NCBI GenBank assembly: GCA_018398585.1
Contig: JAGTTD010000008.1
Location: 632,501-696,500, forward strand
DNA from: Simmondsia chinensis
Taxonomy: Eukaryota > Streptophyta > Magnoliopsida > Caryophyllales > Simmondsiaceae
Reading direction: 5' to 3'
Length of the DNA stretch: 64,000 bases
Position numbers and translations under genes: made by a program
Shown here: piece by piece, positions 51,000 to 62,543 of the stretch
Position numbering within the stretch: position 1 is the first letter of the stretch
How the letters are laid out: each line of letters opens with the position of its first letter
Notes under the pieces: generated by a model
What the model was told of the DNA's origin: nothing
The model's input: the letters and a program-made list of their open reading frames with translations, nothing else
Databases searched by the model: none

Positions 51000-52260
51000 T
51001 ATTTCTTTATTTTAAATACATTGAAAAAATACATGTTTAAATAAACGCATTGTAAATAACTGACTACGTTTCTTGATATATGACAGAAATACATTGAAAA
51101 AAATATATTTGTGCAAAAAATACATTAAAAAAAAAAGGGTAAAACATAGGGCTAAAAATGTTGCGTTTTAGCCTTCAAATTATTGTTACAAAAAATGGGC
51201 TTAATTTTTGGTGTCAAAAAGCCCCAAAAATAGGGCTTTGTCATTGGGGCTCCAAGTACCTCTAAATGAAATCTAATATGTTTGTATATTATTGCACTTT
51301 ATGCATGAAAAGTTCGGTGAGAAATCGGTTCACTTATTAAAAAAAAAATTTAAGCGCTGAGAACTCTTATGATCCGATCATCTTGTTATATGCAAAGGTA
51401 ATGAAATCTAGATATTCGTGCGCTCAGTTGTTCACACACCGAGCAGGAATCTCAATGTCCCATATCTCCTTTTAACGTATCAGAAAACAATTTTAGACCC
51501 TTGAAGTCTTTCAAGAATTCAAATTCTTTAGTCGCGGTCCTCTTCCAGCCCTCCTAATTGTAAAAACACAGATATAACAGGTTAATACCGAGCTTTGTGC
51601 AAACAACGAGCATACCTAAGGCATGGGACATGATGACAAAAAGCTTGCAAGGCGAGGAACCAAAATGACTCTATCACGGTAGTTTAATATTAAAAGTGTA
51701 AAGTTTAAGGACATGTTTGACCAAATTTTTTATGGTTTTTTTTTTCGATTTTAAGGTTGTGCCGGAAAAAAGAGAATGATTTAAATAGAAGTATTCCATT
51801 TTTATACACTGAAGCATAAATAAAATAATATTTGTTCTTTAAATAAAACTAAAAGTAAAAATTAAATTTTTTTTCGATAAAAATACTCCTATTATACTGC
51901 AAAAAAATTGTTTTTATAATAACAGTTTTTTCGTCCCTATTGCATTGTTAATTTAATTAATTGACCTAATATAAATTAGAAAAGCTAAATTAATATAATT
52001 AATAAAAATACTAAAAAAATATATTAGGCAAAGTATAAAGATTTTTTTAGATAAGGCAATCCGAACCTAAATCAAAGTAGACTAAAAATTAACGGAAAAT
52101 ATTAAAATACTGAAATTAAAGAGACAGGGAAGAAGAAATAAAAAGATGACATTTGATTTTATTAGTGCTTTATAATACAACTACTACCCTATTTATAGAA
52201 TAACTCTCTTCCTAGATGGAATTTATTATACAATTTATTGGACTACCCCTAATATTATGT
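51000..52260. other. Intergenic AT-rich stretch
   Basis: No gene seen. Contains short AT-rich duplications such as ACATTGAAAAAAATA at about 51020 and 51093. Confidence 0.5.
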
Positions 52261-52280
52261 GCTCAAATACCTAATTCGAG

Positions 52281-52602
52281 TACTTTTTTTCTCGATAATT
52301 AGCGAGGATAAACTCGCGATATAAGAGCCGGTGCCTCAAACAAGAGACCTGAAAAGCGCACACAAAGTGTGAAAAGGGGGAAAATAACAAGAAACCTGCA
52401 AAGCAAGAGAGACAAGCACAACCTCCAGAACAACACCAAAATAACGAAAAGAACATAACAGAGTAAAAGAAAAACCACCTTCAACCCGCAACACCAGACT
52501 CCAAAGAAAGGCAACCAACTACAAGCAACTCGAGACAAACCAAGAAAGCCCCACCAAATAAGACACCGAAGACAAACGCCCAAAAGTAGGAATAACTACA
52601 CT
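52281..52602 (-). mobile_element. Unclassified poly(A) retro-insertion
   Basis: A T-rich minus-strand sequence ends in A7 (plus 52284-52290). CCTAATTCGAG (52270-52280) and CCTAATTTGAG (52603-52613) are a probable 11-bp TSD. An open frame of about 94 codons is hydrophobic and not recognised; an L1 3' UTR is the likeliest source. Confidence 0.55.
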
Positions 52603-52624
52603 CCTAATTTGAGCACGTATCATA

Positions 52625-52758
52625 CAACAACAACAACAACAACAATCCCAGTGCCCAAGGGCTCCCGCAAAAGCGGGGTCTGGGGAGGATAGATGTACGC
52701 AACCTTCCCCCTTCAGGGTGTGAACCTGAAGAGAAGCTGTTTCCGATGACCCCCAACC
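52625..52758 (-). mobile_element. 134-bp tail module insertion with perfect 15-bp TSD
   Basis: TGAGCACGTATCATA is identical at 52610-52624 and 52759-52773. In sense orientation the unit starts exactly at GGTTGGGGGTCATCGG and ends (TTG)n. Confidence 0.93.
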
Positions 52759-52999
52759 TGAGCACGTATCATAAATAATCCTTAAATAATAATCTATGCC
52801 TACTCTTATCCAATTCATTTGGGTTCAAAAAAGAAAGGAAGTTGTTGTTGTCTAGGCAAGAATTACTATTGTCATAACAATGATATAATATAAAAATAAT
52901 GAGAACCATAAAATTATCTTAAAGCCTACAATTTGCTCTGATAATAACAAATTTGTCTTAATAATAATACTACCAAAACAAAAGTGCAATAGTTTAGGG

Positions 53000-53580
53000 G
53001 GTTGATGACAAGGGGTGTTCACAAAAACCCGAAACCAATACCAAGAAAACCGAACCGAAAATATCGGTTATTGAGTTGAAAAGGGGGAATTTGTGTGGTT
53101 ACAGTTAATGGGTTCCAATAAAATGGTTAACCGAATAAACCAATTAGTATATTTACAAGAGTATTGTAGTTGTACATTATAGATTATAGCCTATCCGGTA
53201 AATACTCATGCTTAGTTTTGTATGATTATGAGTTTAATTCAATCTAGTTTTAACCTTTTATATTCCTAACATAAACCGATCTAAATTACCATTAGACTTT
53301 GAAATACAATTGACAATCCAAACTTAAGTGGTTACTTGATTTACATGTTTTTTAGAGCACATGGCGGTAGCAAAATCTTAGTATCTAAATGGGTTTGAAA
53401 AATATTTAAATTTCTTATTTAATAAGTTTATAATCGATTAACTGAACCAAATTAATCAAAACCGAAATTCCGTTAACCAAATTTAAACGGATGATAACGG
53501 CTATTAAATTTTTACAAGTTTTTTAAATATTTATCGAACTAATAAGTTAAATAACACGATTAATCAGTAACGAACCCCAC
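53000..53580. repeat. Degenerate repeat rich in GGTTAACCGAA words
   Basis: GGGTGTTCACAAAAACCCG at the left and inverted GGTTAAC/GTTAACC words throughout; probably an old hAT-type MITE. Confidence 0.35.
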
Positions 53581-54049
53581 ATAAAAATATAAAAGAAAAA
53601 TTCCCGCCGTTCATTTCACGGATATACACGGTTTATCTATCTAATATTGACGTGGCTTGTCGAATTTTTTATCTTCATTTTCGTCCATTCTCTCTCTCTC
53701 TATATATATTCCCTCTCCCATTCTCCTTCTTCATTCTCTCTCCTCTCGCTCTTACTCACTGCATTGGCTCTAATCTGTTCGTTCTTCTCTCCGACGGGTA
53801 ATTTTTCGCCTCAATTTCTGTCTCTTGTTACGTTCTACGTTGTTGATTTGATTCAGATTGTATAGGTTATTGTGCATTGCTATTCGTTCGGAAAATTTTG
53901 AATGCTTTTTGGTTCGATTTATTGAATTTGTTTCGTTTGCTATTTTTTGTTGAATCGGATTGATTAATGCGTGTTTTCTGATGAATTTTGGATATTTGAA
54001 TATATTGATGTGTATCTAATTTGTTGTACTAGTAGGAGATTATATAGAC

Positions 54050-54425
54050 TAGGGTGTATTTGAGCTAAGTCGAGCCCAGCTTGTAAGGCTTGAGGCTCTG
54101 CGAAAGTTCAAGCTCGAGCTCAGCTTGTTAAAAGGCCGGGCTCGGCTTGGCTCGATCTAAGCTCGGCGAGTTTCGAATTAAACTTACAATATTGCAGCTC
54201 ATTTAAGCCCAATTTACGCTCGCTTACGCTTGGGCTTGGCTCATTTAAGTTCAAATTTAGCTTCATTAAATATATTAGATTAAGAAAGGCTCGTGAGCTT
54301 ACGAGTTCGAGCTTCACTAGGCTCGGACTCTGCTCGAGCTCAAAGCGAGCTGAGCCTTTCGAGCTTTATGACGAGCCGGCTTCGCAAGGGCTTACAAGCT
54401 AGCTCGGCTCATTTACACCCCCCTA
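54050..54425. mobile_element. GAGCTC-rich hAT-type MITE with 8-bp TSD
   Basis: 376 bp in the leader intron of the F-box gene. Ends TAGGGTGTATTTGAGC and the inverse of TAGGGGGGTGTAAATGAGCC. Flanks ATATAGAC (54042-54049) and ATATAGAG (54426-54433). Confidence 0.8.
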
Positions 54426-54434
54426 ATATAGAGT

Positions 54435-54730
54435 TAGGTCTTTTTCGGTGTGCAGGAAGTAAATGCGGGAAGTAGAAATTCATGAGAAATACATATTTTG
54501 GCCATTATTTGGTTGGCAGGAAGTAGGTAGAATGCAAAAAGTGGAAATTGTTTCAAAACGCAGGAAGTTACTTACCTAGTCCCCTAGTTAAGTTATAATT
54601 TCTTTGTTTTTAGCTAACCTCTCGAAGGAATTTCTATTTTCCATCTTGACAACCAAACATGTTTTACCTACGACAGGAAATACAACTTCCCTCGGGAATT
54701 TAATTCGTATGGCAACCAAACGAGGCCTTA
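54435..54730. repeat. MITE, family 'CAGGAAGTAGG / CAACCAAAC'
   Basis: CAGGAAGTAAATGCGGGAAG at the left and ATGGCAACCAAACGAGGCCT at the right. A related element lies at 62870-63180. Confidence 0.5.
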
Positions 54731-55134
54731 GGAAATCTATCTACTAGACGAGAGATTAAAATGATTAGTACGTATTTTATGATGATTCATGAATTCTCAA
54801 TTGTTAGCCATACTTTGTCGTTTATTTGTAGAGTTGCTCCTAATCTCTATTGTTCTTTTATTCAAAATAGTATTTGATCTTTTATTTCAAAGAAATCAAG
54901 TTAGATAAAAATGGCATGCATATCATGCATCTAGGCCTATGTAGGGGTTTCAATGAACAACAACCACCCATTGCCTCAAAGTAGGGATTTATTAGCGAAA
55001 ATGGAACTAACTGCGAGGTAAGGCTTGCCACATCCTATGGCCTTGAATGGTATTCTTTCTCTTCCCAGTACTTACTATGTTTCTCCATTCCTCTTTCCCT
55101 TGATTTCAAAATCTTTCATTAGCACCATGTACAG

Positions 55135-55207
55135 GTAAAGCTGTATACATTTCACCCCCCAGCCCTGTCTTAGTGAGAGTCTTTCAGGCACTGGGTTTGT
55201 TGTTGTT
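55135..55207 (+). mobile_element. RTE/SINE tail fragment
   Basis: TAAAGCTGTATACATTTCAC, CCCCCAGCCCTGTCTTAGTG and GGCACTGGGTTTGTTGTTG. Lies in the F-box leader intron. Confidence 0.65.
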
Positions 55208-55361
55208 TTTATACTATTGTATACAACTATACACCACAAATTCTTACTAGGTCAATTAGTTTTATGATCTTGTATTGCAATTATCTACAGGTAACTGGGT
55301 GTCGTGTGGGGGAAGAAACATTTCAGTACGAAAATATCCCAGGAGCCGAAGTACTCCTAGC

Positions 55362-55496
55362 ATGGCCAATGAATATGATTGGATAAAATATGTAAATTCA
55401 TCTAAATATTTAGCACGAACGGTTGTTACGACTGCAATTTTCATCCCTTGGTCACATAAAATCTCGATTGGCAATGATTACCACGAGTTTCTATAG
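55362..55496 (+). CDS. Upstream ORF (44 codons) in the F-box/kelch leader
   Basis: MANEYDWIKYVNSSKYLART starts the frame, which ends 57 bases before the main ATG. It lies wholly within leader exon 2 (from 55291), so it would be in the mature mRNA. No known peptide is recognised; whether it is translated or conserved is unknown. Confidence 0.4.
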   Translation: MANEYDWIKYVNSSKYLARTVVTTAIFIPWSHKISIGNDYHEFL

Positions 55497-55553
55497 ACAT
55501 CATTTAGAAAGCGCGAGTCATATTTCAAAGAAATAGCGAATCCGTGAATAGGT

Positions 55554-57253
55554 TTGTTTTTTGAAGTGCCCGGTTTTGTTAGTGAAAAGAAGAGGTTGAC
55601 GGCATCCAACATGTGCCTGTCCATGTCGGTCCAGCAAGATGAACCTACTGGTTCAAAAAGCACTATAAAGACGAGGTCTGCGCATTTAGACAAGCGCTAT
55701 AGCCCAATTCTACCGGGGCTTCCAGATGACGTGGCCAAGTTTTGCCTTTCGCTCGTTCCTCGAACTAACTTTCCCACCATGGGTGCGGTATGTAAGCGTT
55801 GGAAGTCATTCATAAGTAGCAAAGAATTCATAACTATTCGTAAACAAGTCGGTATGCTAGAAGAGTGGCTCTATGTCTTGACCATGGATGAGAAAGTTAA
55901 GTGGAGCCAGTGGGAGGTGCTGGATTGCTTTGGGAATAAGCATCATGTTCTTCCTCGTATGCCCGGTCCAGTGAAGGCTGGTTTTGGGGTGGTGGTTCTC
56001 CATGGAAAGCTTCTTGTCATGGCGGGATTCACGTTGTCTGATGGGTCTGCCTCTGCTTCAGCAGATGTTTACCAATATGATTCTTGCCTTAACTGGTAAG
56101 TTTTTGTTGCATCGTTTTCTTGAATGTGGATAAGAACTTTTCTCTGGAATAATGTTTGTTGCTATGCGATGAAATAGAGTGATATGATGGCTAGTTCTAA
56201 ATTGGTTACATAATTGCTGTTGTGTGTTATGCGACGACTTCTATTTGATTTTAAGGCTCCGCCTGGTTCAACAAAAAATACTTTCCTTAGGGAAAATTTT
56301 CTGCGCAAAATGTTTTCAATCATCGCAAAGTATTTTGAATCAAAATTATTTTGTCTTAAAATTTTTTGTCATTTCAGATAAAGAAAATGGTTTAATTCTA
56401 TGGTCAAGTTTGAGATTGACGTAAAGCATATGACATGAGATTAAGACTAAAGGGAAGTCAATTTACACTTAATAAAGGACAACATTTTTTGTATCTGCAA
56501 TTATTGCTATACGGTTATGCAAAGAAACAATAAAACTAATATGAAAAAATATTGTCCATCAAAACAAATAGAGACTTCGGTGTCTACATTTCCCAATGGA
56601 TTTGACTCTTCTGTTGCGATTTCAGCTGGACCAAGTTGGCAAGCATGATCGTCCCCCGTTACGACTTCGCCTGTGCCGAAGTCAATGGACTCATCTATGC
56701 AGTCGGGGGCTACGACACAAACGGCGAGAGCCTCTCCAGCACGGAGGTCTACAACCCGGACTCAAACACGTGGACCCAAATCGAGCCACTTCCCCGCCCA
56801 AGGTGGGGATGTTTCGCCTGTGGGTTCAGGAACAAGCTGTATGTCATGGGCGGGAGGTCGAGTTTCGCCATCGGAAACTCGAGAGTTGTCAACGTGTATA
56901 ACCCAGAAACCCACGCTTGGTGTCAAATGAAAAATGGCTGCGTCATGGTCACTTCCTATGCCATACTGGCAAACAAGTTATTCTGCATAGAATGGAAGAA
57001 CCAGAGGAAACTAGCTGTTTTTAACCCAGATGATGGTTCATGGAAGATGGTTCGAGTCCCTGTAACCGGGAGCTCAAGCATCGAGTTCCGGTTCGGGAGT
57101 CTCGGTGGGAAGCTGCTGCTATTCTCTCTCATGGACGAGCCTGGGTACTGGACCTTGGTGTATGACCCGGGTGCAGCGCCGGGGGAAGAGTGGAAGAGTA
57201 CTGGGATTAAACCATCTGGTTCTTGCTTGTGCTGTGTGACAATCAGGGCATGA
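55554..57253 (+). CDS. F-box/kelch-repeat protein (At1g67480-like), 389 aa
   Basis: Coding exons 55554-56095 and 56626-57253 (GT-AG, split codon TG|C). The N-terminus MFFEVPGFVSEKKRL fits the family start. The F-box spans about residues 52-95 (PGLPDDVAKFCLSLVPR...GAVCKRWKSFI). Kelch repeats follow, with double-glycine strands at residues 208-209 (IYAVGGY) and about 250 (LYVMGGRSSF) and the partner motifs NTWTQIEPLPRPRWG. Such proteins are substrate receptors of SCF ubiquitin ligases: the F-box binds SKP1/ASK and the kelch propeller binds the target, which is unknown here. A leader exon near 53690-53797 is followed by an intron to 55290, and leader exon 2 holds a uORF. The closest Arabidopsis protein I recall is At1g67480. 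Confidence 0.94.
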
Positions 57254-57414
57254 AAAACTGGTATGTTTCTGTCTTCTGCTGCGTCTCGAAAAATATCTTA
57301 GAACGATGCTATGTTTTAAAAAAAAGAATAAGTAGGGCAAAATGTTAACTGGATTAGGAAAATAACATGTCAGGAAGCTTTATGTTGTGCTCCTTATTCT
57401 TTAAAATGAAAATT

Positions 57415-57880
57415 CATTATTTAGGTACCCCGACATTACAGTAAGGTACTATAAAATTTGAGAATTTTATAACTTAAAATGGCTATCAATTAGGTAAATT
57501 CAGTGGGGTTTTGTTAGAAGTTGCTAATGCAGAAGGTAATTTCAACAATATAAGTGTCCTTTGTCATTTATCTCATGAATTTCTATTGAAAATGTTGACA
57601 TGACACTATTTCAGCAATATATATATCTATCTTCTAATGGAATCTGTTGAATTTTTTTTGTAATATGTTGGATTTTTGTCGAAAACACTGATATAGATCA
57701 TGTATATTATCTTAATCATGTACCCCATTAACATTTTGTTGGAGAGAATTTACTACAATTCTAAGAAAAATTTATGAGGTTCTGGTATAGGTGTACCTAG
57801 GTGATGAAAGTTTTAACCCTCGGGTACCTCATTATATATGCTAATTTTATGGTACCTAAGTAATAAATGGTCAAATCTTA
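57415..57880. repeat. Foldback MITE, family 'TTACTTAGGTAC', older copy
   Basis: ATTATTTAGGTACCCCGACA at the left, inverse of GGTACCTAAGTAATAAATGG at the right; repeated GGTACC words as at 8009-8563. Confidence 0.5.
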
Positions 57881-58149
57881 CCTTTTTTTGGTGTATATTG
57901 GAGACATTACCCCATTCTGATTCTGTTTATCAACACGACATGTTTGAGGTCTTTAAAATAATGACTGAAACACTAATTTATATTGATTTCTGGTACGTAA
58001 AGCTTCATTTATTATGTCAAAGTTGTTAAAGTGCATGATTATTTAAAGTAAATCTTACTTTTCTTTTGATTGTTCCACTAAAATTGCTTGCTTAAGCTAC
58101 ATAACTATGTGGTTAGGAACATCTAATATTTTTATACACAATTAAGAGA

Positions 58150-58490
58150 CGTTAAAGTTTGAAATCCCCCTGTAAACTGTCTCAGTTTATCTAGTGTTTG
58201 TATAATTTATATCCTATCAATGTAGTCTTATACTTAAATTAAAATTAGGTAAATGATGTAACTTTTCATGGTACAGAAGAAACGCAAGGGAATTAGTACA
58301 AACTCACCTTTTTACCCAATTTAGATTTACTTCTGACGCGAGCATTAAAAATTTCGCTAACTTAACATGGATTTAACTTTAAGACTAAATTGACACAATA
58401 TAAATTATAAGGGGATTAAATTGACAAAATTAAAAATATAAGGACTAAATTGACACAATGAACAAGTTACCGTTACCTATACTACAACGT
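58150..58490. repeat. Foldback MITE, family 'GGTTATTTAC', degenerate
   Basis: GACTAAATTGACACAATATA and AAGGACTAAATTGACACAAT words, mirrored by ATGTAGTCTTATAC in the left half. Resembles 20597-20952. Confidence 0.4.
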
Positions 58491-58964
58491 AATAAACTTT
58501 TTCTGAAAATGAGATTCAATAGGTTTCTTGCTAGGGTAGTTGCCTAATGCAAAGTAAATGTAAGAAGAATATTATAATAGTGAAGTAAAGTAGGTATGCC
58601 ATTATATTTATATACTAGTACTACCAATTGAGATAGGGATCTTACCCAACAATGCTTTCTTTGTGTTTCTTTTTGTTTTGCCATTTAAAATTTGTCATCA
58701 AATAATTTGAATTATGGATTGAGCATTAGAGTTGACCTTTGTTCATAATCATAACTATGATGAACACTTCAAAAACTTTAAATGTCTTTTAAAGCAATGG
58801 TCCCACTCTAGGATCTTTGTTCCCATATAGTTGGTTCATCGAAACAGTTCTATTTGTACAACTAATACGCAAAGTAATTGATTACGTAAAGTGGGTCTTA
58901 TAATTTTTTAGTCCCCTAATGTTATAGAATATGAGTACACAATATAAAGTATAACTAGAAACAC

Positions 58965-59179
58965 TAGAGGCTTATTTGTCATCGTTTTTGTTTGCAGTTT
59001 TAAGTTCTTGAGAAACAAAAACCCAAGTTTTGAAGGTAATTGTTTCTTCTTTTTGGTTTTCTGTTTTCATTTTTTACTTCAATTAGACAAAAAAATGAAA
59101 ATGAAAAACTAAATAGAAAAAAATTGTTCTAAAATATGATTTTTAGTTTTTGAAAAATTAAAAACTATAAACAAAAATC
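58965..59179. repeat. MITE, family 'GTCATCGTTTTTGTTTGCAG'
   Basis: GCTTATTTGTCATCGTTTTT at the left and inverted AAAACTATAAACAAAAATC at the right. Carries the truncated L1 at its right border. Confidence 0.45.
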
Positions 59180-59192
59180 AATATTTCCAATA

Positions 59193-59435
59193 TTGATTGT
59201 AGTGCTATTATTGAGGATATTTTCATGTCAGCCTCTTCTGCTTGTTTTATTTCTTGTCTTTTTAGTTGGTCACCTAGATCATGTAATAGGGTGGCCCATT
59301 TCGTTGCTCGTTGTCACTTGAGTCGTCGTTGTACTCATCACTGGTGGGCGGCCCCCCCTCCAACTTTGATTTCCCTTGTAAACTTTGACCGATTATTAAT
59401 CTAGTTTCTTGCCCTCGGGCTTTTATGTTTAAAAA
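59193..59435 (+). mobile_element. 5'-truncated L1 with RNase H C-terminus and perfect 13-bp TSD
   Basis: The frame reads FSWSPRSCNRVAHFVARCHL then a stop at about 59400, the end of the L1 RNase H domain, followed by a 3' UTR and A7. AATATTTCCAATA is identical at 59180-59192 and 59436-59448. It is related to but distinct from the L1 at 34366-40339. Confidence 0.88.
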
Positions 59436-59824
59436 AATATTTCCAATACGATTTTTACATACCTTGTGTGTTTCCCATGAATTGGTCAGTGTTTGATTAG
59501 CTTCCTTCCCTCATATTGTCTTGTTAATTTTTGTGATTTCTTTCGAATTTTTGAGCATATCGCAAACTTTATTTGTCTTTTCTTTTACTCAAATTGTAGA
59601 TACAGAACATCAACCCAGTTATCGAAATATTAAAAAAAAAAAAAAAAAAATTCCCTTGTGGGCACATATACTTGGCTTTTAAGACCACCAATCAACACCC
59701 TTTTAATTTCCCCCTAACTACCTTTTGGTTGTATCAATTATTTTCCCTCTTTCTTTACCATAAAGCTACCCCCAAACCCCTTCATTTTTCTTCTTCTCTT
59801 TTCACCAAACCCATTTTTACTATA

Positions 59825-59860
<36 letters not shown>

Positions 59861-59910
59861 GGTTAAGTGAAGTGGTGAAGAACATGAAGAGGGTGTTGTT
59901 CAAATTGGGC

Positions 59911-61934
59911 ATGGGAGCCTGTGTCTCAAGGAAGAAAGGGTCCCCTTCATCATCAACTATGAGGGTAAAACTGTCATTTTCTACCAATAATTCCGCTTCT
60001 GCTACCGCTACTACAACCAGAAGAATTGCAATGGTGGATCCCAACCCAACCAATGAAGCTTCTCCTGGTACTTGTTCCTTTTCTTTGTTTTATTTGTGAT
60101 TTTTTTGGGTAACGGGGTGTCTGAGTCATCTTATGTGCGCCCTAACTAATTCTCGGGTGGCATAAACTTCTTAATATTTAGGAGTTTGTATCTATGCAAT
60201 AGGGTGAGTTAGGATCCACACACCTAATGAGTAGTCAGCCAGGGCCAATTTTAAGATTTTAGGAATTCAGAGCAAGTTTTAATTGGTAAGCCTTTTTTTT
60301 TATAATGGAGGTGTCTGTGTCAACTTAAACACACCAAGTAGTTCCCTTTATATTATATATATCAGCTAATATGTGGCCATTTTATATTATATATATTACT
60401 TATAAGTTTATAGTGTACTATGAATAGGTTATTGTTTCTTAAATTATGAATGGTGATATACAATAGAAGCAAACTCGCAGTATAATTAATTTTTAAAAGG
60501 GAACCTTAACAAATTAAATTAGGAGCCCCAAGCAACTGTCTGGGTTGCTTGTGATCTTGACTGGCACTAAGGGTGGCCCCGGGGAATTTTGTCTACAAAC
60601 TCACTTTACGCTTCAACTGTCTTACTAGTTAAGCCAACAACCCTTAGTTTATGATTCAGAAAGGGTATTAGATTCTTACTTGAATTTGCCTAATTTCTTC
60701 AATTTATTGTACTGCAGCATATGTTGTCAATTGGTGTAATTATGTTGAATTTGTATTTATCTTAGAAAATACACCTGAAAACTTATCAAATACTTTCGTT
60801 TAATTTACTCATGGTTAGATTATCATATCAAGTTCGAGTTTGAATCGAGTCATGTTATATTTAAGTTTCTCTATATTAGTAGTGGTATAATACAATATTC
60901 TTCACTCAAACCTTTATATTAGTAAAGCAAAACTGGGAATGAGAATCCTTTAGTTTGGAATGGGATCGTGCACAGAGTTTTTGATTTTTGAGAAATTAAA
61001 AATTGGGTTTTGGAAACAATTTTTTCTTGTTTTTGTTTTTATTCCTTATAAAATGATAAATCTGGGTTTCAATCTTGCCACGGGGCTCTAGCAATTTTTT
61101 CAGCCATTCTATGGAAGACTTCTAAGTGGATGGTGCCTGAAATCCGAAGACGAGTCAAGATTGCATGGAACCAATCTTAGGGCCTGTTAAGTATCGTTTT
61201 CGATTTGCAGGTTTTTTGTTTTTTAGAAACTAAAACCATATTTAAATGGTTTTTGATTTCCTGCGTTCAGTTGTTTACTGGTTTGAATGAAAACTTGAAA
61301 CAGAAAACCAAACCAGGAAAAAAAAAAAAATCGTGTCCAAAACCTTGTTATTAGTAGCTCAAAAACAAAAAACTGCAAACAGAAAACAACATGAAACAAG
61401 CCCCTCGGGTTAAAAAAAGTGGGACCTAAAGAGAGAGTATGGGGGTTGGCTAGAACTTACGTAGGACCAGTTTTTATGCTTGTTCTTATCACTTCACATA
61501 AATGAGTACATGTGCCCCATTAAAGACCTTTCATAATCCCCCTTTTAATTTTAACCATATGATTTGATCAAACAGGAACGAAGGGCGAGATGTTCTTCGA
61601 TTCACGACAATGGCTAGAATCAGAAGACGACGAAGATTACATCAGTCTGACCAATACACCCGTACGCTCCCTCAATCTGATAGATCAAGGAAAGAAGCTA
61701 TCAGAACTCTTTAGTGAGAGCTTCAATAGCGAAAGCCAAGAGAGTGTAAGGGTAGGCGATGAAGAGGAACAAGAACTGGAAGCCGTGGCTTCCGCGCTCG
61801 GGCTCAGCTTGGGAAGCAAAGTAGAGAGGGAAGAAAGAAAGACAAATGGATGCTTGCCTAGCTTAGTTCGGAGTCTCAGTTGTGGGCGCGATAGGCGGAA
61901 GAGGGCTAGTCCTGTACATATTATTACCAGTTAA
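59911..61934 (+). CDS. Uncharacterized plant protein (At3g27210-like), predicted acylated, 171 aa
   Basis: Exons 59911-60067 and 61576-61934, GT-AG, phase 1. Starting at the third in-frame ATG gives MGACVSRKKG, a good N-myristoylation signal with an adjacent palmitoylatable Cys, as in the MGSCAS start I recall for At3g27210. Starting at 59872 or 59884 would add 13 or 9 residues and bury the signal. Exon 2 has the family block GEMFFDSRQWLESEDDEDYI, then NTPVRSLN, a GKKLSELFSESF motif, an acidic stretch, and a basic C-terminus with SLVRSLSCGRDRRKR. No enzyme domain is visible. It is probably peripheral to the plasma membrane; the function is unknown. A long CT tract (59828-59858) lies in the leader. 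Confidence 0.82.
60235..60570. repeat. hAT-like MITE relic (GGGCC-ended) in intron
   Basis: CCAGGGCCAATTTTAAGATT at the left and inverted GGAGCCCCAAGCAACTGTCT near the right match the relic at 9852-10015. Confidence 0.45.
61189..61405. repeat. MITE, family 'GGGCCTGTTAAGTATCGTTTT'
   Basis: AGGGCCTGTTAAGTATCGTT and the inverse of AGGGGCTTGTTTCATGTTGT form about 30-bp ends; inner arms AGAAACTAAAA are also inverted. Confidence 0.6.
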
Positions 61935-62282
61935 GAGGCAAATGTACTTTATAAGGGCATTATATTTAAAGAAATAAAAGAAGCTAAAACATACGGAATG
62001 TATATAAGAAAGACAACATGTTTTGAAATAACAGGATTCCTGGAAAGTACTTTCGTTTGCTTAACAGTGAAGGGTCTCTTATTTCTATCAAAATATGTTG
62101 CTTTTCTCGTTCTTTTTCTGAAAAATGGTATCTTTTCTTTTTTTTTTTTCTTTTGAAATATGTTATCCTTATTTGTTTCCCGCTAAATATAATGCCCTAG
62201 TCAGATTTCTTGTTATAGATGATAAGGAGTATAACATTGTCTCCGTAAGTGGTAAGGGGCTATTTACGATTGGGGGTGGGGG

Positions 62283-62310
62283 TTGGGGGGGGGGGGGGGG
62301 GGGGGGGGAA
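62283..62310. repeat. Poly(G) tract
   Basis: About 24 consecutive G after GGGGGTGGGGGTT. Length in the assembly may be unreliable. Confidence 0.9.
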
Positions 62311-62543
62311 ACGAGCCTTAAATCCACGGCCTCACACTCGGGGGTGGATAGCTTAACCACTACATCAAATTGAACGGCTCCTATTCAAATATTTTTGCCT
62401 CACTTCGAAATGGTGCTCTAGTGCTTTGTGTTTTTGTATGCTTGTACAATATGATTGTTCATCTTAGTATTTAAATATTAATTTAGATTGATAATTTAAT
62501 TGAATTCATGGCAATTGTTAATGCCAAACTTTATTATGTTAAT

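Noticed and set aside
52299..52583. 94-codon hydrophobic frame on the minus strand
   Set aside because: T-rich retro-insertion with poly(A) and TSD; hydrophobicity follows from T-richness.
62125..62373. 82-codon frame through the poly(G) tract
   Set aside because: Produced by a homopolymer; no homology and no gene context.
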